Source of the DNA: Stentor coeruleus
Lineage: Eukaryota > Ciliophora > Heterotrichea > Heterotrichida > Stentoridae
Direction: 5' to 3'
Assembly (NCBI GenBank): GCA_001970955.1
Contig: MPUH01000198.1
Location: forward strand, 19,781-83,780
DNA: 64,000 nt
Below are positions 1 to 10,408 of this stretch, piece by piece. The notes under the pieces are model-generated. The model was not told the origin of the DNA, made no database searches, and worked only from the letters and a program-made list of their open reading frames with translations. Every line of letters starts with the position of its first letter. Position 1 is the first letter of the stretch. Made by a program: the position numbers and the translations under genes.

Positions 1-167
1 TGGATAAGCCTTAAAGATTATGCTTTAGATAAAAATATCATTAAGTAGTTTTATATATTAGAATAATAATTACCTTACTCTTTTTCAACATATTATAAAT
101 ACAAAATATAATAATCCTCTATTATCATCATTAAATCATAATTCACTGCCCAATAAGCTTTAAAAAC

Positions 168-596
168 TTGAAGCTTCAATGTCTTAAACCTAAACATAAT
201 CTTCTAGTCATATTCAGCAAAATCACTATTATTTATATAGATAATAAATATTTAAATACCCTAGTGCATGATATCACCCTACTTCAATATCATAAAATAT
301 ATCCTCCATCTTCTATTGTAAAGCAATTGGATATGTATGAATTTATAATCAATGAATATCCTGATGCAGGATTTGATAACATTTTTAAGTATTCACTTGA
401 ACTAGAGTTAGGTAAATTATAGACACCTCATCTAAAATAGTTACTCCTGATAATATTAATTGGAAGATTAATATGAGATTTTTGAAAATTGGAGAATGAT
501 GAAATTTATGTGGAAGTTAAAATTAAGATTTTATATGATATGATGTGTTTTTAGAATTTTGCACAAGATTTATCTAGTTTCAAAATTTATTATTAA
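168..596 (+). pseudogene. Decayed reading frame, family unknown
   Basis: An open stretch without an ATG start runs to a TAG at 420-422. Coding-like sequence then continues in another frame from 425 (reading TSSKIVTPDNINWK) to a TGA at 497-499. It returns to the first frame (NDEIYVEVKIKI), meets a TAG at 552-554 and goes on (NFAQDLSSFKIYY). No 15- or 16-nt GT-AG intron joins the pieces. Two compensating frame changes plus an internal stop fit a gene relic better than an active gene. No family was recognised. Confidence 0.35.
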
Positions 597-741
597 TTTT
601 TTTGAGGTTTTGAAGTGTAAAGGTTGATTAAATTATAATTTACTGAAAGCCTTAGTTTTGATTAAATATGTATTTGCTAAAATATTTAGTGCTGATGAAA
701 TTAATATTTAATATTGACATAAAAGCATACAATTTTTTTAC

Positions 742-1308
742 TTAAGCATTAACTACTTCTTCTTGTATCAATTTGAATTTAGTGTCATTAGCCCTCTCTA
801 TAATCTTAACAATAGGTCTCATAGGTTTTGAGTCAGGAAGTTGGATCATTTTTTTCTGTTTTATCTCTTCTACATAAGGAATAGGCTCAACTTCATTATT
901 CACAATTGCAATAGACATCCCACGCTTAATGGTAAAATATTGATCTTTTGGTTCAGGTGTTGCTCTTTTTATAGTAATTCTCTCATCTTCAAAAGGATCT
1001 TTAAAAACTTTATGTTCTCTAGTCTTAGCTGGTCTGAAGTTCATTTTTACAGGTCTTGCTTTGATTTTCAATGGGGATAATGGGATTTGTGGGACCCGAA
1101 TTTTGTTTGCAGTGGATTTACGCTGAAAAAAACGTAGCGAACGAGTTTGAAGCATTTCTGAGTATTCTGGGATATCTGTGTCTTTAATATATCGAGAGTT
1201 TTCTGGTCTGGGATTTTTTTTTACATAAGACTTCATAGTAACAATAGGCAGGATCACCTCAGTAAATTCTTTGTTGGCGAATCGGCTGTTTAAAAGAACT
1301 CTATTCAT
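742..1308 (-). CDS. Small basic hypothetical protein, 188 aa
   Basis: An ATG-initiated frame ends in TAA. The product is rich in Lys, Arg and Pro, with no membrane segment, signal peptide or recognisable domain. Basic Pro-containing stretches around residues 70-115 (for example KIRVPQIPLSPLKIKARP) suggest an extended, poorly folded protein. Length, codon use and clean ends make it a likely real gene, but I do not recognise the family. It is intronless as read and lies on the same strand as the coiled-coil gene 600 bp upstream of it. Confidence 0.65.
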   Translation of the reverse strand: MNRVLLNSRFANKEFTEVILPIVTMKSYVKKNPRPENSRYIKDTDIPEYSEMLQTRSLRFFQRKSTANKIRVPQIPLSPLKIKARPVKMNFRPAKTREHKVFKDPFEDERITIKRATPEPKDQYFTIKRGMSIAIVNNEVEPIPYVEEIKQKKMIQLPDSKPMRPIVKIIERANDTKFKLIQEEVVNA

Positions 1309-1679
1309 TTTTAGTATTATTAAACTAAATTTTGTAATAAAAGCAAATTATCTAGATTTTGATAATAAAAATTAGTAAGTATACAATTATTTATCTTCTT
1401 ACCAATCCTAAGATATATATATTTTTTAATTAAAGCATTTTTTAGATTTCTGAGATAATAACTGTTATTATAAAATATATTCTAATATAAGATAATTTAG
1501 TTTACTCAAATATAGATAATTCAAAATTTTAGGTTTTCAACTTACCAAACTTTATATAATAAACTCTTTGATATATTTATTATCACATCTTAATAAAAAT
1601 AAGCTATATTTACCTTATTCTATTAGTAATCTTATCTTATTAATCTAATGCAATGAAACTAATCTAAATCAATATTTCT

Positions 1680-1792
1680 ATTAAAAAGCACCTTTTATTA
1701 TATCCTCATAAAAGTCACCTCTAATTATACATCTATAAAAGCTATCTCTTATAAAATACCCTATTAAAAACCACCTCTTATAGCATTCTATA
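1680..1792. repeat. Degenerate ~28-nt tandem repeat in an intergenic stretch
   Basis: Four imperfect units share a core resembling TAAAAGCCACCTCTTATA at about 28-nt spacing. The rest of the 1309-1908 interval is plain AT-rich sequence with no gene seen. The repeat has no coding potential I can support. Confidence 0.35.
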
Positions 1793-1908
1793 ATTCCATA
1801 AGCTTAATTTTTCTCAATTCTCAAACTTTCTAAACCAAAATCCAATAATAAATGCCAACTTCTATTCTCATAATAAATTATCTAAAACCCCATAATTTTA
1901 CTACATAT

Positions 1909-3852
1909 TTATGTTGCTGAGTCATCAGAATGCGAATTCCTCAACTCATACACTTCCTGTAAAGCAAGCAAATCCTTCTCTTTTTTACATAACTGTTGTA
2001 AGTTCACATCAAGTCTTTCATGCAACTGTAACAACTGGATTTTCGTTACTTCAAACTCATGTTCCTTCCTCAACCTTTCACTTTCAAACTCAATCCTCTC
2101 TTCTTTCAAAAACTGGGCAATACGTGAATTTTCCTCATTCTGCTGATTCAATTTCTCTTTATATTCCTGTAACTGTTCTTCAACTTCCTGCATATCATGA
2201 GCTTTATCTTCAAATTTCCCTAAAAACTCAATAAACAACTGATATGATGTACTAGTATATATATGCGGAAATTGTTCACATGATGCTAAATACATATCCT
2301 TTAAATCATTATCAATTATTTTTTTCTTAGACGATATTTCTTCTATTAACTCTTGAACAACCATTATAACAGCTTCAAGTTCAACAGATATTTCATATCC
2401 AGTTTCTGAGAATTTGTTTTCTAATACTGAAGTTATGATTTTAAAATCGTCAAATTTTGAATTGAAAAGTTTTTCGCGATCGTATAAAATCCTGAACCAT
2501 TCATCAATAAACTGCTTTTTTTGTGAGAATTCTGTGTTAAGTTCTGTTATTAGTTGTTTTAATTGTGGGAAGTAAGTAACTGAATTCATGTTTATGTTCA
2601 TGTCAAATGAATGAAGCTCATTGATTTCGTCAGGTTTTGTAGTTTGGTCGTTTATTTTATGCATAAATTCTTGATCTCTTAATCTTGTTATATTCTCGAC
2701 TTTATTGTAAAGTTCAGTTTTTTCTTGTTCGAAGTTTTCTTGTTCATGATGAAATTCGGACTTTTGTCTTGCGAGGAGTTTTTGACCGTTGGACAAGACT
2801 TCCCTTTCGATCTCCAAGCATTTTCGGAGCTCTTTAAGCTTAGTCTGTTCTATTTCCATATCGATTTTCATTGAAGATAATTCTTTTTGTTTTATTTCAA
2901 AAGCTTTGTATTCTTTTTCAAGTTGACTTTTTATTTCAAATGTTATATCGATTTGATCTTTCAGACTCGCTTTTTGGTTCTCGAATTCTATTAGGTCTTC
3001 TTTTAGCTTTTGTTCCCTAAAGTCTATATCATCACTTTTTCTAGACCCTTTTGAGCTATGATAGCTGTTTTGTTTTCTTAAGATATCACATAAAGGTATA
3101 GTATCAGATATATAAGAGTTTTTATTTTTAAGCTCCTGCAACTCAGTCTCTTTTTCTATATTTTGAGTAAAAAGTTCTTGAATTCTTTCTTCTTGGAACT
3201 TATTCTGTTCAATCAAATGCCTATTTTCTTCTTTCAATTGCTGAAGCTCTGCTTCAGCCTGCATATAAACTCTTTTCATTGCCATTAGTTGCTTCTTCTC
3301 ATTTTCTAAATTCTTTTTCTCAGAGTTTAGTTTTATTTCATCAATAGCAAACCTTTCCTCTTTAGCTGCAAGTTTTTTTCTATAATCAGTAAAAGCTAAA
3401 ACTTTCTGATTTGACTCATCTAATTGTTGTGCAAGTTCAACAATTTTTTTATTGTTTTTCTCAATTTCTAGACCCCAGTTTTTTTTTTGACTGTCGATTA
3501 TTAGGTCAACAGCTTTTCGTATTGCTTGACTAGCAGCTGAAGGGATGTTTTTAGGATCAATAAATTGGTTAAAGTCAGAGTTAATCCTACGACATTGGGT
3601 TATTATATCATCAATTAGACTTGCTTCTGGTGGAGGTGAGGCTAGTCTAATAATTGGTGATGGAACATTTCTATGAATAGGGCTGCCTAAAGTATTAAAC
3701 ATTTGGCTGTTAAATCTATCAATAACTGGACTGCTGATTCTTCTTACATCATAACGTCCACCATATGTTTTTGATAGGTCATTAGACTCTTTCTTACCCT
3801 TGAAATCGAAATTAAGCCGCAAAGGCCGACTTTTCGGTGAATTTAGGTCCAT
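1909..3852 (-). CDS. Long coiled-coil protein, 647 aa
   Basis: ATG start, TAA stop, no intron needed. Residues 1-100 are Ser/Pro/Arg-rich and probably disordered, with short SP motifs (SSPVIDR, GSPIHR, PSPIIR, ASPPPE) that could be proline-directed kinase sites. From about residue 120 to 420 and again from about 550 to 630 the sequence is dense in Glu, Lys, Gln and Leu in heptad-like spacing, interrupted by a less charged segment around 430-550. There is no motor, ATPase or membrane segment. This is the architecture of a cytoskeletal or basal-body scaffold, but no specific family can be named from sequence alone. Confidence 0.75.
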   Translation of the reverse strand: MDLNSPKSRPLRLNFDFKGKKESNDLSKTYGGRYDVRRISSPVIDRFNSQMFNTLGSPIHRNVPSPIIRLASPPPEASLIDDIITQCRRINSDFNQFIDPKNIPSAASQAIRKAVDLIIDSQKKNWGLEIEKNNKKIVELAQQLDESNQKVLAFTDYRKKLAAKEERFAIDEIKLNSEKKNLENEKKQLMAMKRVYMQAEAELQQLKEENRHLIEQNKFQEERIQELFTQNIEKETELQELKNKNSYISDTIPLCDILRKQNSYHSSKGSRKSDDIDFREQKLKEDLIEFENQKASLKDQIDITFEIKSQLEKEYKAFEIKQKELSSMKIDMEIEQTKLKELRKCLEIEREVLSNGQKLLARQKSEFHHEQENFEQEKTELYNKVENITRLRDQEFMHKINDQTTKPDEINELHSFDMNINMNSVTYFPQLKQLITELNTEFSQKKQFIDEWFRILYDREKLFNSKFDDFKIITSVLENKFSETGYEISVELEAVIMVVQELIEEISSKKKIIDNDLKDMYLASCEQFPHIYTSTSYQLFIEFLGKFEDKAHDMQEVEEQLQEYKEKLNQQNEENSRIAQFLKEERIEFESERLRKEHEFEVTKIQLLQLHERLDVNLQQLCKKEKDLLALQEVYELRNSHSDDSAT

Positions 3853-4211
3853 TATTATTTATGATAACTTTATTTACCCGCAGTGACAATGGATAAAATA
3901 CTAGAATTTTTAAATCAATAAATTTATTGAAGATTTCGAGGTAAGAACTAGGAATCTATGCTAAATTTATAGGATTTGTGTTTTATTCATTAAAAGAATT
4001 TTTCTAAAATCACTTTTTCTATTAAATGGCCTTCAGATATAATATTTAATTAAAGCTTTGTTTTATAATATAGTAATTAGTAGATTTTATTCAGAGAACA
4101 TAGGAGAAATATATTATAATTTTAGAGATTTTATTAAGAAAGGCATATTTAAAAAATGGGATGAAGCTTGACTAAAACTATTTTATCTACCCTGGGAATC
4201 TACTTTACTAC

Positions 4212-4240
4212 TATGTGACAATTATGATTATTGTCACATA
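4212..4240. other. Perfect inverted repeat, 11-bp stem and 7-nt loop
   Basis: TATGTGACAAT at 4212-4222 pairs with ATTGTCACATA at 4230-4240 across the loop TATGATT. The loop contains the candidate ATG (4224-4226) of the small spliced ORF that follows. No T-run or known regulatory motif accompanies it. Confidence 0.5.
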
Positions 4241-4448
4241 TTTTATAATGATATTTAAACTGTTAGAAATTAGGAAGATTATTCATGATACACAAAAAGT
4301 GTTTGTTATAACTTTAAAAAATGAAAAAAGTGGAGACTTTAAACTAGATTTGGATAATAGTAAAGATATGTAATATTTATATAGAGATGCCATCAGAGAT
4401 TCTAAGAGGATAAGTTTTTTAGGTTTTATTATGAGTTTAATAATATAA
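4224..4448 (+). CDS. Possible 69-aa membrane protein with one 15-nt intron, or a gene relic
   Basis: Two short frames join perfectly if a 15-nt intron (4370-4384, GTAATATTTATATAG, phase 2) is removed, giving 69 aa from ATG to TAA. The N-terminus (MIIVTYFIMIFKLL) is a likely membrane anchor; a short polar region follows (TLKNEKSGDFKLDLDNSKD) and the end is hydrophobic. The in-frame sequence extends upstream to a TAA without another ATG. A different frame at about 4098-4165 also looks coding (RDFIKKGIFKKWDEA then TGA). It may therefore be the surviving 3' end of a larger decayed gene rather than a complete one. Family unknown. The flanking 3853-4223 and 4449-4981 stretches hold nothing else clear. 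Confidence 0.35.
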
Positions 4449-4981
4449 GAATTATTGGGGTGTTTTATTATTTGAATAGAAACTTAGCTTTGCTATTTGA
4501 TAATAGTAATTTTTCAAGTGAGTGCATTTTATAAAATATCTCACAAAACTTTACCCAATCATTAAATAGTTTGTAGCTAAGCTCTTTTCTTAGAATTCAT
4601 GATTATAAATTAAATAATCTAAACTTATAACTGCTATTTTATCAAATAAAAAATACAATTATAATTTTTAAGTTGTCTAATTAATTTAATCTTACATTTC
4701 ACATTATACCTAATTACAAAATCATTTTATAAAGAAAACCAAAGTATTTTTTAAAAGCATTAAAAAAAACCTTAACTTAAACCCAATAAAATTACCTTTA
4801 AAACACTAAACACCCATTAAGCCCAGCTTTTAGTTTTCATATTCTAAGTCAGTTTAGAGAATAAAATAAAATTCTGTTATCAAAAATTATACTACTAAAA
4901 ACCTATCATATATAATTGCAAAACTAAACCTAATATTCTCAATTTAATTATAAGACTCACATTATAATTATAATATTATAA

Positions 4982-5185
4982 AATGAACAAGAATATGGAA
5001 GAAGAGCAATCATTGCTAGAATTTTCAATACCTTTAAAAAAGATTTAATAGCTTATAAAATCATTACTGTGTCTCTAAATGAATTGTGCACTTATTGCTA
5101 TTGGGATTTCGGCCTTGCTAAGACAAACACATTTTTGAAAAACTTAGTATTTAGAAGCGAAGATACTATTGTGATATTCGCATAA
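4982..5185 (+). pseudogene. Orphan coding-like frame lacking a start
   Basis: A 67-codon open stretch with coding-like composition (parts read EYGRRAIIARIFNTFKKD and YWDFGLAKTNTFLKN) has a stop immediately upstream and no ATG. The DFGLAK string resembles a protein-kinase activation-loop motif, but no HRD loop precedes it, so I do not call a kinase. No tiny intron was found that would attach it to another exon. It is probably a relic. Confidence 0.25.
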
Positions 5186-5332
5186 ACTTAAAAAGCATCA
5201 ATATTTAAATATAAAAAATCTACTTTTATCCACAATATCATAACAAAAAACCTAAAACCTTATCCAAATCTTCTAAAATATTAAAAAAACCCAACTATAT
5301 AGATAATTTTATATACTGAAATTATATCTAAA

Positions 5333-8300
5333 CTAAATCATTGAAGACAAGTTAAGATTTTTCAAACTATTCAACCTCGTATACAAATTAACAGTCTCAC
5401 TATGTTCTGATCCCAGTACTTTATTATAGATCTCAATAGCTTTTTTCAAATACTTTGTTGTGAAATGATGATTATCTTTATATAAATAAGACATCAAAAT
5501 ATAAGTTTTTCCAACTTCTAAATTCATATTTTCTTCTTTATAAATCTTTAATGCATTACTAAAAGCAGAAGCCGCTTCATCGATAAGTTTTTTCTTCATA
5601 TAGCAAAGTCCAATATCTGTCAAAATCCTCGCTTTTTTCCTTTTATCCAACAATTCTAACACTGAACTCATTTCACTAACCGCTTTAGCATATTTTTTCA
5701 TATCTTTATAAAATACCCCAAGTGCACATTTCGCGTTTGCATATTCAGAATTTCTAGCTCCATAAGTAACCCTAGCAATTTCTACAGCTTCTTTTAAATA
5801 ATACTCAGCTTCATCATATTTTCTTATCTTAGCAAAACTATCCGCAACTTTTATCAAATACATGCTTTCACTATAATTTATAACTTTTTTATCAGTAATT
5901 CTTCTTAGTATATCTAAGCTTTCTAAAGCTATATTATTAGCTTGTTCATAACTATGGATTTCTATAGCTAATTGATAAGCTTTTTGATATTCATTGAAAA
6001 CTATCCCTGAATTAGGTTCATAAATGTGTATTAAAAGCTTGATTTGTTGGGATTTAAACTCTAGGGCATCTTTAAAGTTCTTAAGTTCTAAAGCTATTTT
6101 ATAAGCTTTTTCAGCCCAAAACGATGAAAGATAAATTTTATGATTTGGCTCTAGAGCTTTTGTGTAATAATGAAGGGCTTGGGTTATGCTACCACTTTTA
6201 TAATGAAGTTTACCTAGAGATGCATAACCTTGGCACATTTCTTCATTATCTGGAGATTTTTCCAGTATTGTTTGTTTTATGCTAAAACTTTGATTTAATA
6301 GTTGGTTAGCTTCAGTAAGATTGCTTTCGGTTATACAAAAGAGACCTTTCATTTCAAGAACTCTCGCATAGATTATGCTTAATTCTCCAGCTGTGTTTTT
6401 TATAGTTTTTTCAGCATGTCTTAGATAGCTTCTAGCGAGATCTGTGTTTTTAAGCTTAATCCCATGATATTTCGCAATTTCAAACTGTACCTCAGCAACA
6501 CTTAAATTATCCATCCCATACTTTTTCAATCTTATATCAAGTGCAGCTTGAAAATATTCGATTCTTGACTCATTTTGGCCTAGTGTCGCATAAACTTTAG
6601 CTAAAATCACATAAACAAAAGACAAAATATAATTTGACTGTCCAATTAAAACTTCAATTTTCCCTTTAATTTCCTCAGCAAGTTGAATTATACTCTCCAT
6701 AGCAGAATGCATTGTACTTGGCTGTAAGACCTGACTAATTCCAAAAACAGGGGCAATTAAATTCATATACGCAAGAACAGTAGTCCACCTTTCTTTATAA
6801 GCAAAAAACAATGAAAGATGTAAAAGGGTTTTTATCAATAAAATAGACGGAGTGATATTATGTAAAAATTTAGCATATGGGGCAATAAGTTTCTTAAGTT
6901 TTTTCTCAGTAAGAAAAAGCCTACATATACCATGAATAGCATAATAAGCAGCTTCAGAGGTTTGAATATTACACAAATAAGCATCTCTATTAAAAATAAT
7001 ATCCCTTATCTGTACTCCTTTACCAATAATCTCATAAGCTTTTATAAGATAAATTTTAGCATAAGCGCACAGTTCTGGATCTGATGCAAAATTGTTATAA
7101 TTTTCTAACAAACCAATACATTTTTCTACATCATCTAATAATAAATAAGATTTCCCTAATAAAAACCTGATTTTCTCTGCATACTTTCTATCATCCCCAA
7201 TAGCTCCTAAAGCTTTATTAAAATCATCTAAAGCCAAAGGAAAATTTTTATGGTAATACAAGTAATACAAACCTCTAACAAAATGTAAAATCCCAATATT
7301 ATAACAACAATCATGACTATTAAAAATCGGAGAATTTATCAATAAACTGCCATAAATACCAACATCAGGATCTTTAGTATATATATTAAAAATCTTTAAA
7401 GAATAAAGTTCAACAATTTTCCCAATATATTCGTTTTGGTCTGATAAGATTATAGATTTTATATGATTATGGAAATATGTTTGGAAAGTAAAACGAAAAT
7501 TCTTTTTATAATAAATAACCCCCCAGTCGTTCATAGTAATTATAAGGTTTTCATATTCGAAATTAAGATGAGGATGTTGACCTTTTGTGATGATTTGAAA
7601 TAGTCTTTGGGCAAAATCAATTGAAATTGGGAAGTTTTCTAGTAGGCTTAAGCACTCAAGCCATTTTTGTGCCCCTTGGATTTTGTATATTTCTTCGCAG
7701 ATTCTTTGATAGATTTCACGACCTTCTGGGACTGGATTGAAGCTTCTCCCTTTAGTTGAAGATTTTTTATATATGGTGGCGATATGCCAATTATTATCTG
7801 ATTTCTCACTAATTTCCTTAAAATTTGGGGTTTTATCCAAGTATTTCCTTATAACTTCTTCAGTAGGACTAGTAAGTTCATATCTCAGCCCAGAAATGCT
7901 TTGTGTACTTGTTATCAATATATGCCCTTGATTTGGAATATAGTTTTTTATAAGCTCATAATCATTCACATCATCAAAAATCAATAAGAATTTCTCATTA
8001 AATCTTTCTAAATGTTTAACCACAGAGTCGATAATCTCATCAATTGACTCTGCTTCAATAAGTTTAAGTCTTTTCGAGAACTTAATAAAACTATTTTCTA
8101 ATAAAGTTTTATTCGAAGCCTTTGCAAAAAGAATCAATTTATATGAAGCTTTACGTTTTTTACAATAAGTAACAGCTAATGATGTTTTTCCTGACCCTGC
8201 ACTTCCGGTTATACAAAGTATTTTATGAGGTTGGGTGCTAAAAAGTATACAAAGGTCTTCATATTCACGGCCTACTTGGGAAAATTTGTAAATTGAAGGG

Positions 8301-9613
8301 ATACCATGAGGATGATCAAGATCAGATTTATAAGATGCATTAGTAAAATAATCTGAAAGAGATGATTTATAAAGGTTTATATAAGCAAGTTGTATGCGAA
8401 TAGAGTTTTCACATTGTATATTAGCTTTTTCAGAAATTACAATATTGGTTAGATTACTGAAACTTGTATGAAGTGCACTGATTTGTGTGAGGAGTTCAAT
8501 AACACGGCTTTGGACTTTCCAGATTTCAGGCTCAAAACTTGAGAAATAAAGGTACTCGCTTAGAAGCTGAACAGCATCTACTGGCTTGAATGATGTTTGA
8601 ATATGGTCTAGGATAATACAAATATGCTGCCAGGATAAGTTACAGCTGACATCAAGTAAACTTTTTATAACTGAGCTTTTGTTATTGTGAATACCAAGGA
8701 ACTCAAGTAATATCAAATCACAAGCTAAATTTCTAGAGTTTTTAACTGACACTTTTATGTATCTAGTCACACTTCTCTCAGAATCTCTTCTATCATTAAA
8801 GTCGTTTATAACTTTTGACAAATATTTAGCTGATGGATTTTCTCTTATCTCTTCTTTTTTCAATGATTCCACAAGTAAATCCAAACAATAAATATTCAAC
8901 TGAAAACCCACTTCAGGAAAATCCCCTATCTTCTCTTCGATACACTTAAAAATTTTACTAATATAATTCTTCGCAGCTTCATATGCTCCAAAAACAAAAT
9001 GCTCATCAGCAAAAGCAATGTGAAAAGTAAAAAATCTTCTAGCAATCCTTGAGAGTTTTTCTCTATGAAAAGCCCATGTTTTCTTTAAATAAAACTCAGG
9101 TTCAGTAAGAACTTCTAATACACAATTGCATAATACATAATAGTTTAGTCTAAAAGAAATATTGACTTCCTCAATTTGTTTGATAAGATGTGAAAACTCT
9201 ATTCCTGATTTGATGTGATTTTTTATATTAACAAGTTGTTTTTTTAATGAATTTTCTCTTCTCTCATCAGTCATGACTACGCTAGGATTGTTGAATTGTT
9301 TAAGGTTTAATGAAAGATCTTTTGTGCTGTCTATAATATGTGACTTCTCAACAATGTTGTTGATTTCTGAATTGCTACGAGCTGGAATAAGAGCTGAGGA
9401 TGAGTAATTGCCCCCACCACTAAGCCCATATTTTGAGATGAGGACTATTTTTCTTAAGGGGTCGTAATATGAATTCCATGCTGTAGGCTTTACAGATGGA
9501 GTTAAGAAATAAGTAGGGGTATTAGAATTCACACACACACCATTTTCGTATACAGTTGAAATCCAACAAGCTTCAGTATATCTTGTTAAAATTTGATACT
9601 TAAACCTGGACAT
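5333..9613 (-). CDS. STAND-type NTPase with NB-ARC-like core and TPR repeats, 1426 aa
   Basis: ATG start and TAG stop, one uninterrupted exon. The N-terminal ~430 residues are helical and unassigned. A hhGRE-like motif (QVGREYEDL) leads into a P-loop (TGSAGSGKTS) near residue 469, a Walker B (LLIFDDV) near 546 and a strand resembling the NB-ARC RNBS-B motif (HILITSTQ). A winged-helix-like stretch follows. From about 780, and especially 1020-1420, there are many tetratricopeptide-like helical pairs (AEYYLKEAVEIARVTYG, AASAFSNALKIYKEE). This order (NTPase switch followed by a superhelical sensor) is that of STAND/NLR-like signalling ATPases, in which ligand binding to the repeats controls nucleotide-driven oligomerisation. 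The ligand and the function of the N-terminal part are unknown. There is no membrane segment. Confidence 0.85.
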   Translation of the reverse strand: MSRFKYQILTRYTEACWISTVYENGVCVNSNTPTYFLTPSVKPTAWNSYYDPLRKIVLISKYGLSGGGNYSSSALIPARSNSEINNIVEKSHIIDSTKDLSLNLKQFNNPSVVMTDERRENSLKKQLVNIKNHIKSGIEFSHLIKQIEEVNISFRLNYYVLCNCVLEVLTEPEFYLKKTWAFHREKLSRIARRFFTFHIAFADEHFVFGAYEAAKNYISKIFKCIEEKIGDFPEVGFQLNIYCLDLLVESLKKEEIRENPSAKYLSKVINDFNDRRDSERSVTRYIKVSVKNSRNLACDLILLEFLGIHNNKSSVIKSLLDVSCNLSWQHICIILDHIQTSFKPVDAVQLLSEYLYFSSFEPEIWKVQSRVIELLTQISALHTSFSNLTNIVISEKANIQCENSIRIQLAYINLYKSSLSDYFTNASYKSDLDHPHGIPSIYKFSQVGREYEDLCILFSTQPHKILCITGSAGSGKTSLAVTYCKKRKASYKLILFAKASNKTLLENSFIKFSKRLKLIEAESIDEIIDSVVKHLERFNEKFLLIFDDVNDYELIKNYIPNQGHILITSTQSISGLRYELTSPTEEVIRKYLDKTPNFKEISEKSDNNWHIATIYKKSSTKGRSFNPVPEGREIYQRICEEIYKIQGAQKWLECLSLLENFPISIDFAQRLFQIITKGQHPHLNFEYENLIITMNDWGVIYYKKNFRFTFQTYFHNHIKSIILSDQNEYIGKIVELYSLKIFNIYTKDPDVGIYGSLLINSPIFNSHDCCYNIGILHFVRGLYYLYYHKNFPLALDDFNKALGAIGDDRKYAEKIRFLLGKSYLLLDDVEKCIGLLENYNNFASDPELCAYAKIYLIKAYEIIGKGVQIRDIIFNRDAYLCNIQTSEAAYYAIHGICRLFLTEKKLKKLIAPYAKFLHNITPSILLIKTLLHLSLFFAYKERWTTVLAYMNLIAPVFGISQVLQPSTMHSAMESIIQLAEEIKGKIEVLIGQSNYILSFVYVILAKVYATLGQNESRIEYFQAALDIRLKKYGMDNLSVAEVQFEIAKYHGIKLKNTDLARSYLRHAEKTIKNTAGELSIIYARVLEMKGLFCITESNLTEANQLLNQSFSIKQTILEKSPDNEEMCQGYASLGKLHYKSGSITQALHYYTKALEPNHKIYLSSFWAEKAYKIALELKNFKDALEFKSQQIKLLIHIYEPNSGIVFNEYQKAYQLAIEIHSYEQANNIALESLDILRRITDKKVINYSESMYLIKVADSFAKIRKYDEAEYYLKEAVEIARVTYGARNSEYANAKCALGVFYKDMKKYAKAVSEMSSVLELLDKRKKARILTDIGLCYMKKKLIDEAASAFSNALKIYKEENMNLEVGKTYILMSYLYKDNHHFTTKYLKKAIEIYNKVLGSEHSETVNLYTRLNSLKNLNLSSMI

Positions 9614-10015
9614 ATTAAAGTATTATGTATAAAAAGTTCTTATAGGATAAATAATAGGGTTTGTAAATATAAAGTTTTGCAAGTATTAAAGGATTTATTA
9701 TATAGTAGTGATTCATACATATTTAAGTAAAATACGATATGATTGAAAACTTAATATATATTTTTAAAAGTAGGATTTTTATAAAAAATAACAGGATAGT
9801 ATAGCTGGTTCACTATTTTAGTAATTATGTGATACATAAAACTATGGATTCTTTTCATGTTAAGTAAATATATTATTTAATAGTCATGATAAGTAAATAT
9901 TATTTAAAAGATGTCATAAAAGTTTATTTGTGATTTGTAAACACCTAATAATGCTTTCAATTAGATAAAAGTACTTTTCAATAACCTTAAATATTTCTAA
10001 TTTTTAGAAATCAAC

Positions 10016-10109
10016 ATATCACTAAAATGCAATTAAATATTTCCTATAACTTTATTAAATCTTAATATCACTAAAATGCAATTAAATATTTCCTATAACT
10101 TTATTAAAT
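10016..10109. repeat. 45-bp direct repeat, two perfect copies, 4-nt spacer
   Basis: The same 45 bases occupy 10016-10060 and 10065-10109, separated by CTTA. The repeat lies in the AT-rich 9614-10408 gap upstream of the TyrRS gene, where no gene is visible. It resembles the duplications that flank N positions elsewhere in the window, so it may be an assembly artefact. Confidence 0.85.
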
Positions 10110-10408
10110 AATAAATTTTCATGTAAAAATACTCACAATTTTTTTTATTACAAGCTAATAAAATCTAAAACCTGAAAACATAACCAAATTATAAACTAAA
10201 ACAATTAAAAAATTTAATCCTCATAAATTAAATAAAACTATCACATAAATATAATATTTTTTCGAAATATTTTATTATTAAAGTTGATTAAATAAATCTT
10301 TTTATGACCTTCATAAAGCCATTAAAACAATCAAAGTCATCTAAAAACCCTTTCCACATCATCAACCATCTTTAAACTAAAAAGAAATGGATAATTTATC
10401 TGATCACG

